The position numbers and the translations under genes were made by a program. Source: a bacterium (lineage in GTDB: Bacteria > Armatimonadota > Fimbriimonadia > Fimbriimonadales > JBAXQP01). From it: 11,344 bases of DNA. Positions 7,413 through 11,344 of this stretch are shown here, piece by piece (the stretch's first letter is position 1; every line of letters begins with the position of its first letter). The notes under the pieces are model-generated. The model searched no databases and was not told where the DNA came from. It worked only from the letters and a program-made list of their open reading frames with translations. The DNA lies in NCBI GenBank assembly GCA_037131655.1, contig JBAXQP010000061.1, forward strand, positions 1-11,344, written 5' to 3'.

Positions 7413-7438
7413 CGGGAGATTTGCACGTATGTTATACT
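7409..7438 (+). promoter_or_regulatory. Sigma-70 type promoter for the small protein / SwrB-like / foldase genes
   Basis: The -35 TTGACG (7409-7414) overlaps the sigma-factor stop codon. An 18 nt spacer separates it from -10 TATACT (7433-7438), which is preceded by an extended -10 TG at 7430-7431. The predicted start near 7445 gives a leader of about 118 nt before ATG 7563. The site resembles a vegetative promoter, not a sigma-28 promoter. It would uncouple the downstream genes from the sigma gene. Confidence 0.6.
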
Positions 7439-7451
7439 TCAGGGCCGTGAC

Positions 7452-7503
7452 CTATCGGATCCTGGAATTCATGCATTAGACGATAGTTTTGTTTTTGCAT
7501 GAA
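7452..7503 (+). other. Interleaved inverted repeats in the leader, possible RNA pseudoknot
   Basis: Two perfect complementary pairs interlock. CTATCG (7452-7457) pairs with CGATAG (7481-7486). TTCATGCA (7468-7475) pairs with TGCATGAA (7496-7503). The order arm1-arm2-arm1'-arm2' is that of an H-type pseudoknot in the RNA that would start near 7445. The 8-bp pair is unlikely by chance in so short a region; the 6-bp pair alone could be chance. It matches no riboswitch class I know. Confidence 0.35.
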
Positions 7504-7530
7504 AAATATCGCGAATGCCAGGTCCGACTT

Positions 7531-7563
7531 TGAGCGGTTTCGGCCAAGGGAGGCAAGCGCTCA
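7531..7563 (+). promoter_or_regulatory. Strong ribosome binding site in the loop of a start-codon hairpin
   Basis: AAGGGAGG (7546-7553) lies 9 nt before ATG 7563 and fixes that start over the in-frame ATG 7515. TGAGCG (7531-7536) can pair with CGCTCA (7558-7563), placing the ribosome site in a 21-nt loop and pairing the A of the start codon. This could modulate translation. The ribosome site is clear; the regulatory role is inference. Confidence 0.6.
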
Positions 7564-7829
7564 TGGATTGGGATATAACGCATTCCGTTCAGCGGATGGG
7601 CGGGATCGATAATACACAAGGAGTACCGCGTGTATTACCAGATCAGAGAAATCAGGACGTATCGCACAAAAGTTGGCAACTAAATACGACTCAGAATCGT
7701 AGAAAGAAACGGAAACCATCTGATGCGGTTAAAAATGACTCGGGAAATCTCGTGTCAGAAGAAATTTCTAACGTTCAACCCGATGGTTCTGATAATCAAG
7801 CCGAGCGCCATTTAGACGTAAAGGTATAA
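7563..7829 (+). CDS. Small hydrophilic basic protein between sigma-28-like and SwrB-like genes
   Basis: An 88-residue protein starting at ATG 7563, chosen because AAGGGAGG lies 9 nt upstream. The start at 7515 would add 16 residues without a ribosome site. It has no signal peptide and no membrane segment. Residues 1-40 are polar, beginning MDWDITHSVQRMG. A strongly basic patch NRRKKRKPS is at 45-53, and the acidic C-terminal part suggests disorder. Small Gln/Arg/Lys-rich proteins of unknown function occur at a similar place in some Gram-positive flagellar operons (from memory, low certainty). The basic patch could bind RNA, DNA or membrane, which is pure inference. The downstream gap to the SwrB-like gene is 22 nt, so the two are probably cotranscribed. 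Confidence 0.65.
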   Translation: MDWDITHSVQRMGGIDNTQGVPRVLPDQRNQDVSHKSWQLNTTQNRRKKRKPSDAVKNDSGNLVSEEISNVQPDGSDNQAERHLDVKV

Positions 7830-7851
7830 GAACGTTAGTTGTTAAACTTGG

Positions 7852-8286
7852 ATGAATGAATTCATTCTATTTCTGCAAGCGCTTTTGTTAGTGGTGGGTT
7901 GGTTATTGTTTTTACGAGCCCAGCAGGAGCTTAAAGCGCAAGCAGCAAAGCAATCGCTTGCTGGTGAGACCGATAGCCTTAGGCGTTCGGTTGAAGCTTT
8001 GTTACATCGGCTCACAACAGAAGCAGAGCGAATAGACCAGCAAATCAATGAAAAGCTTAAGTTAGTACCGTCTAATCTTGATAAAACAGCAGTTGCTGAT
8101 TTTAAGATAACTAAATCTGAGGATGGTCGTTACGCACAGGTTCACGCTTTGGCTGATGCCGGCGAGACGCTAGAACAGATTGCAAAAAAAACCGGGATGC
8201 TCCCGGGGGAAATCGAATTAATTATAGGCCTTCGTCCCACTATTAAGGTGAGTGACCGGCCTAAAGAAGGAGACAGTTCACAATGA
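7852..8286 (+). CDS. SwrB/DUF6115-like membrane-anchored coiled-coil protein
   Basis: A 144-residue protein. The N-terminal transmembrane helix FILFLQALLLVVGWLLFL (4-21) serves as an uncleaved anchor. Residues about 22-70 are polar and heptad-like (ETDSLRRSVEALLHRLTTEA), probably a coiled coil. The C-terminal part RYAQVHALADAGETLEQIAK (93-112) continues into TGMLPGEIELIIGLR and looks like a small helix-turn-helix-like fold, as in DUF2802/DUF6115 proteins. In Bacillus, SwrB (YlxL) directly follows sigD and promotes assembly of the flagellar secretion apparatus. The same architecture and placement after a sigma-28 gene support the relation here. Sequence identity to SwrB cannot be judged by eye. 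No strong ribosome site precedes ATG 7852. The TGA overlaps the next ATG (ATGA, 8283-8286). Confidence 0.7.
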   Translation: MNEFILFLQALLLVVGWLLFLRAQQELKAQAAKQSLAGETDSLRRSVEALLHRLTTEAERIDQQINEKLKLVPSNLDKTAVADFKITKSEDGRYAQVHALADAGETLEQIAKKTGMLPGEIELIIGLRPTIKVSDRPKEGDSSQ

Positions 8287-9359
8287 AGTCACGGATAGTA
8301 ACAGTTGGTGTTCTTGCCTTGATAGCTTTTACCTTGATTGGTTGCGGTGGCAAGAAGAACGTTGTCGCAAGAATTAATGGTAAAGATGTTACCATAGAAG
8401 AATTTACTGAGCAAATGGAGGCTTTGCCGACCTACTACGAGCCTCAACAAGGTACTAATCAGATTACCCCCTCAGGCCAAGCAGGCGCACGCGCTCTTAG
8501 AGAGATTATAACCCAACAAGCAATGCTCCAAGCAGCGAAGGATGCAAAAGTTTTTCCGACAGAGAAAGAAGTCAATGCTCAAATTGAAACGCGTAAGAAG
8601 CTCGACCCTAATATTTTAAACAATTACACTCAGAGCGGAAGAACTCTTGCCGATTTTCGTAAAGATGAGCAAATTAACCTTGCTAGGTTGAACTTAATGG
8701 GCAAGGGATTGACCATTACTGACGAAGAGGTAAAGAGTGTTTATGATCGGATTAAGAGTATACCAGGGCCGATTTTCACTCCTGCTACCTATGGGCTGCG
8801 TATCGTCATTACGACCGATGCCAAAAAAATGAAGTTAGCCAGTGATGAGCTTAAGCGAGGTATCGATTTCAAAGAGATCTGCCGTAAGTATAACGATAGT
8901 CCTCAACTTAAAAACCGACTAGACTCTGATGGTGGAGCTGGCATGATCCCTGATAGAGATTACGCCTGGATTAAAAGCAATATGGGTAAAGCATTTGCTG
9001 ACGAGGTAATGTCGAAGTCCCTGAGCCAGAATACTTCTTGGGTAAAGGTTCCTGTTGCTGGTCAAGGTGGAGCTAAAACTAGTGCATGGATAATAGCCAA
9101 AATTGAGAAAAAGAATCCTGCACAGACCAAGCCATTTTCGGATGAAATAAAAGTTTTCATTAAACAGAATTTAATCCAAGCGAAGGCTGATAAGAATGCT
9201 TTTGCTAAGCTCTTAGAGGATACTCGCATCAAGTTCAAAATCGATATCAAGCGCGAACCTTGGAAAGCGTTGTATAAGCGGGACCAAGAGGCGCAAAAAG
9301 CTCAAACCGCTGCAAACGCAGGATCGACTCCTAGCGCTACACCAGTGGGTGGCAAATAA
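8283..9359 (+). CDS. PrsA/SurA-like foldase lipoprotein with degenerate parvulin (PPIC) domain
   Basis: A 358-residue exported lipoprotein. The signal is Lys/Arg at 2-4, hydrophobic core 5-19, and lipobox LIGC with the lipidated Cys21. A SurA-N/trigger-type helical region starts at VVARINGKDVTIEEFTEQME (27-46). A PPIC-like domain covers about 163-276, including FKEICRKYNDSPQ and SDGGAGMIPDRDY. The C-terminal helix and the low-complexity Ala/Thr/Pro tail end in GGK. Such proteins fold secreted proteins at the outer face of the membrane. The two histidines usual in active parvulins are not found at their expected places (YGLRIVITT and AWIIAKI), so it may be a chaperone without isomerase activity (inference). 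AAGGAG (8267-8272) lies 10 nt before the ATG. The start overlaps the SwrB-like stop, hence translational coupling. Confidence 0.88.
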   Translation: MKSRIVTVGVLALIAFTLIGCGGKKNVVARINGKDVTIEEFTEQMEALPTYYEPQQGTNQITPSGQAGARALREIITQQAMLQAAKDAKVFPTEKEVNAQIETRKKLDPNILNNYTQSGRTLADFRKDEQINLARLNLMGKGLTITDEEVKSVYDRIKSIPGPIFTPATYGLRIVITTDAKKMKLASDELKRGIDFKEICRKYNDSPQLKNRLDSDGGAGMIPDRDYAWIKSNMGKAFADEVMSKSLSQNTSWVKVPVAGQGGAKTSAWIIAKIEKKNPAQTKPFSDEIKVFIKQNLIQAKADKNAFAKLLEDTRIKFKIDIKREPWKALYKRDQEAQKAQTAANAGSTPSATPVGGK

Positions 9360-9391
9360 CCTGTCGTTTCATAATTTAAGATAGGCCATAG

Positions 9392-9413
9392 AGGGCGGCC
9401 ATTTGGCCGCCCT
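9392..9413 (+). terminator. GC-rich hairpin after the foldase gene
   Basis: A perfect 10-bp inverted repeat, AGGGCGGCCA (9392-9401) and TGGCCGCCCT (9404-9413). It lies 32 nt after the foldase stop and 23 nt before the MazG start. The downstream T-run is poor (TTGACTGCATT), so it may be an attenuating or mRNA-stabilising hairpin and not a full terminator. Confidence 0.5.
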
Positions 9414-9436
9414 TGACTGCATTAAGGATGCTGTAG

Positions 9437-10882
9437 ATGATTGAAATTGTTGGGCTTGGCCCTGGCGATGAGAGTATGCTGACGGATGAGGCTAAGAACG
9501 TGTTGATGCATGCTTCAGTCTTAATGCTTCGCACTGAGCGTCATCCTACTGTCGATTGGCTCAATAAACAAAAAATTCCTTACCAGTCTTTCGATACATT
9601 TTATGAGACCGCCTCTGATTTCGAGACCCTTTATGATCAGATTGCACTGTCAGTATTGGAAGCGGCGAAAATACAGGGGGATGTTGTTTATGCGGTGCCA
9701 GGTCATCCTTTGATCGGTGAGGATTCTGTTCAGCGAATATTATTCTTAGCCAAGGAAGCAGAGCTCCCTACTAAAATTGTCCGAAGCCCTAGTTTTATCG
9801 AACCGATGATGGAGGCTGTGGGAGTTAATCTTAGTGAGGGGCTGCAGATTTGGAATGCATATACATTAGACCGTTTTAGGCCAGATCCGAGACTGCCTCA
9901 GATTATTTACCAAGTTGATTCGCAAGTGGCCGCTTCCGATGTCAAACTTCGATTGATGGACTTCTATCCGGATGAACATTCAGTTTCAGTCGTACGTTCT
10001 GTCGGAACTGAAGAGCTGTCGGTGGAATGGATGCCCCTCTTTGAGATCGACCGACATGAGCATGATGTATTAACCAGCCTTTTTGTGCCTAGTTTGCCAT
10101 TAGAACGTGAGCATGGCCTTTACGGGTTAGTTGATATTATCTCAGCTTTACGTAGCCCTGAGGGTTGTCCATGGGATAAAGAACAGACCCACGAAAGCCT
10201 TAAGAAGTTTGCTCTCGAAGAAGTCTATGAGTTAGTCGACGCAGTAGAAACAGGTGACCCCGACAAGTTGTGCGAAGAGCTTGGAGATGTTTTATTACAG
10301 GTTATGCTTCATGCGGAAATTGCTAATGAAGATGGGCTTTTTAATATCGATGACGTTTCAGCAATCCAATCCGAAAAGTTAATTAGGCGCCATCCACATG
10401 TATTTTCCGGTTTAGAAGTCAGAGATTCTGCTGAAGTTTTACACAACTGGGACCTTATCAAGACAGCAGAGAAGGGTGAAGAAGCGCGCCATTCTTCAAT
10501 TCTGGAAGGGGTTCCTCAAGCAATGCCCGCTTTGATGCGCGCGATGGAGATTTCAAAGCGCGTTGCGCGTGTAGGCTTTGAGTGGCAGAATATTGATGGG
10601 GTCTTTGATAAGATCGAAGAAGAACAACATGAGCTTCGCGAGGCGTTTCAATCAGGAGATAAAGCGCGGACAAAGGACGAACTAGGCGACCTCCTTTTCG
10701 CCATCGTCAACCTTGCCCGACATATGAAAATAGATCCCGAGGAAGCCTTGCGCCATATGATCCTCCGTTTTGTTGATCGTTTCATAACAATGGAAAATAA
10801 AGCCACTCTTAACGGTCGTAATCTTCGAACTTTAACCCCAGAAGAATGGGATGATCTCTGGGAGCAAGCAAAGAAAGCTTAG
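9437..10882 (+). CDS. mazG: YabN-type fusion: tetrapyrrole methylase-like domain + MazG nucleotide pyrophosphohydrolase
   Basis: A 481-residue two-part protein. Residues 1 to about 215 form a tetrapyrrole (corrin/porphyrin) methylase-like domain with VGLGPGD (5-11) and VPGHPLIGEDSVQ (87-99). A MazG part follows, with all-alpha NTP pyrophosphatase motifs: CPWDKEQTHESLKKFALEE (244-262), EExxE at 261-265 and ELGD at 281-284. A second repeat has EEEQHEL (394-400) and DELGDLL (414-420). MazG hydrolyses NTPs/dNTPs to NMP and PPi and is seen as house-cleaning of abnormal nucleotides. The role of the fused methylase domain is not established. The fusion is typical of Bacillota and related lineages. 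AAGGA (9424-9428) lies 8 nt before the ATG. The neighbourhood of a foldase lipoprotein and mazG recalls the mfd-foldase-spoVT-mazG cluster of clostridia. Confidence 0.95.
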   Translation: MIEIVGLGPGDESMLTDEAKNVLMHASVLMLRTERHPTVDWLNKQKIPYQSFDTFYETASDFETLYDQIALSVLEAAKIQGDVVYAVPGHPLIGEDSVQRILFLAKEAELPTKIVRSPSFIEPMMEAVGVNLSEGLQIWNAYTLDRFRPDPRLPQIIYQVDSQVAASDVKLRLMDFYPDEHSVSVVRSVGTEELSVEWMPLFEIDRHEHDVLTSLFVPSLPLEREHGLYGLVDIISALRSPEGCPWDKEQTHESLKKFALEEVYELVDAVETGDPDKLCEELGDVLLQVMLHAEIANEDGLFNIDDVSAIQSEKLIRRHPHVFSGLEVRDSAEVLHNWDLIKTAEKGEEARHSSILEGVPQAMPALMRAMEISKRVARVGFEWQNIDGVFDKIEEEQHELREAFQSGDKARTKDELGDLLFAIVNLARHMKIDPEEALRHMILRFVDRFITMENKATLNGRNLRTLTPEEWDDLWEQAKKA

Positions 10883-10897
10883 TAAGCCTATTTTAAG

Positions 10898-10914
10898 CGC
10901 ATCGAAATGATGCG
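10898..10914 (+). terminator. Possible weak terminator after mazG
   Basis: CGCATC (10898-10903) and GATGCG (10909-10914) form a 6-bp stem with a GAAAT loop 15 nt after the mazG stop. The following GTGTTTAGTAATT is only mildly T-rich. The rest of 10915-11033 shows no gene or convincing signal. Confidence 0.35.
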
Positions 10915-11033
10915 GTGTTTAGTAATTAAAACTTAAAATTCTGGTGGGCATTAGGATCGTTTCATAGATGTTTATCTCGCTGTGATATGAGCATCCAAAT
11001 TAGATTCTTTCGCTCTATTATTTGAGCTTGACG

Positions 11034-11053
11034 AAAAATGCCGATTGCATTTT
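11034..11053 (-). terminator. Probable intrinsic terminator of the tRNA-Arg transcript
   Basis: Read on the - strand: AAAATGC, loop AATCG, GCATTTT and one further T. The stem is 7 bp (two G-C pairs), with the A/T arms giving a U-run. It begins 13 nt beyond the tRNA 3' end. The low GC of the stem keeps the confidence moderate. Confidence 0.5.
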
Positions 11054-11066
11054 GAGTAAGAAGAAG

Positions 11067-11139
11067 TACGCCCGACAGGACTCGAACCTGTGACCCTCTG
11101 CTTAGAAGGCAGATGCTCTATCCGCTGAGCTACGGGCGC
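11067..11139 (-). tRNA. tRNA-Arg, anticodon UCU (reads AGA)
   Basis: On the - strand the full cloverleaf folds. The acceptor GCGCCCG pairs with CGGGCGT. The D-arm is GCTC/GAGC with an 8-nt loop. The anticodon stem is TCTGC/GCAGA around loop CTTCTAA, so the anticodon is TCT. The variable loop is GGGTC, and the T-arm is ACAGG/CCTGT with TTCGAGT. The length is 73 nt including discriminator A. CCA is not encoded (next bases CTT), so it is added enzymatically. The first acceptor pair is a G1-U72 wobble, which is slightly unusual. It is convergent with mazG. Confidence 0.97.
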
Positions 11140-11147
11140 ATGACTTA

Positions 11148-11176
11148 ATTATAGACCATTTTAGCCTATGTTTCAA
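11148..11176 (-). promoter_or_regulatory. Promoter of tRNA-Arg
   Basis: On the - strand: -35 TTGAAA (11171-11176), a 17 nt spacer and a perfect -10 TATAAT (11148-11153). The start predicted near 11141 is 1-2 nt before the mature tRNA end. Confidence 0.85.
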
Positions 11177-11227
11177 GCTCAGAGTGTCGTTCAGTGGCTA
11201 TGAGTCACTAAAATGAGCAGGAAACTT

Positions 11228-11256
11228 CTAACACAGAGCGAAATTTCTACTATAAT
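11228..11256 (+). promoter_or_regulatory. Promoter-like site firing rightwards (first of two)
   Basis: A perfect -10 TATAAT (11251-11256) lies 17 nt after a weak -35 CTAACA (11228-11233). It is divergent to the tRNA promoter. It would start a transcript near 11263 leaving the window to the right. Confidence 0.35.
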
Positions 11257-11300
11257 AATGCTTGCTAGACAAGTGAATGCTTATGATCAATTACTGCAGC

Positions 11301-11330
11301 TTGTAAGTAGAGATGCGATTTTGTTATAAT
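11301..11330 (+). promoter_or_regulatory. Promoter-like site firing rightwards (second of two), extended -10
   Basis: -35 TTGTAA (11301-11306), an 18 nt spacer, and -10 TATAAT (11325-11330) with an extended TG at 11322-11323. This is the same TGTTATA pattern as the promoter at 7409. It probably serves a gene beyond the right edge. Confidence 0.5.
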
Positions 11331-11344
11331 ACTTGTGTATAACT

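Noticed and set aside
9413..9439. Promoter for mazG starting with TTGACT at 9413
   Set aside because: At 17 nt spacing the -10 would fall on TAGATG at the start codon itself, leaving no room for a leader.
11213..11329. 38-codon open frame starting MSRKLLTQSE
   Set aside because: It has no ribosome site and overlaps two promoter-like elements. Its length is compatible with chance, so it is not annotated as a gene.
1..11344. CRISPR arrays, transposases, att sites, replication origin
   Set aside because: No direct repeat series, transposase or integrase motif, or DnaA-box cluster was seen on either strand. The tRNA has no adjacent duplicated 3' end.

Overview
This is a bacterial window of moderate GC content. 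It is densely packed: eleven protein genes lie on the + strand, and one tRNA gene lies on the - strand at the right end. The organism cannot be fixed from the sequence. Several features point to a Gram-positive or other Terrabacteria-type lineage such as Bacillota or Armatimonadota (low confidence). These are the YabN-type methylase-MazG fusion, a lipoprotein PrsA-type foldase, a tRNA without encoded CCA, and the relative order FlhG-like / sigma-28-like / SwrB-like, which matches the 3' end of the Bacillus fla/che operon.

Layout. (1) 1-672: 3' part of a beta-hydroxyacid (3-hydroxyisobutyrate/tartronate semialdehyde type) dehydrogenase. (2) 698-4088: a tandem-domain ABC ATPase and two permeases of the BMP/NupOPQ (nucleoside-type) import family, joined by two ATGA stop/start overlaps. 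The solute-binding lipoprotein is not in the window. (3) 4101-4856: a divergent FlhG/MinD-like protein that keeps the FlhF-activating DQAxxLR motif but has lost its Walker A motif. (4) 4873-6414: glycogen synthase GlgA, overlapping a 70-residue two-helix membrane protein (6399-6611). (5) 6633-7412: a FliA/SigD/WhiG-type sigma factor. (6) A good vegetative promoter (7409-7438) and a leader of about 120 nt with interleaved inverted repeats precede a small basic protein (7563-7829). A SwrB/DUF6115-like membrane-anchored protein (7852-8286) follows, and is start/stop coupled to a PrsA/SurA-like lipoprotein (8283-9359). (7) A strong GC hairpin separates this from the YabN/MazG fusion (9437-10882). 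(8) tRNA-Arg(UCU) on the - strand has its own promoter and a probable terminator. The last 200 bases also hold two promoter-like sites that fire rightwards out of the window.

Gene spacing (gaps of 25 nt or less, or overlaps) lets everything from the dehydrogenase to the sigma factor be one transcript. The promoter at 7409 probably supplies the small protein, the SwrB-like protein and the foldase independently.

The most interesting point is the central region. Three genes normally found together in a flagellar/chemotaxis operon (FlhG, sigma-28, SwrB-like) keep their relative order, but no flagellar structural or chemotaxis gene lies between or beside them. Metabolic genes occupy that place, and the FlhG homologue appears to be a pseudo-ATPase.
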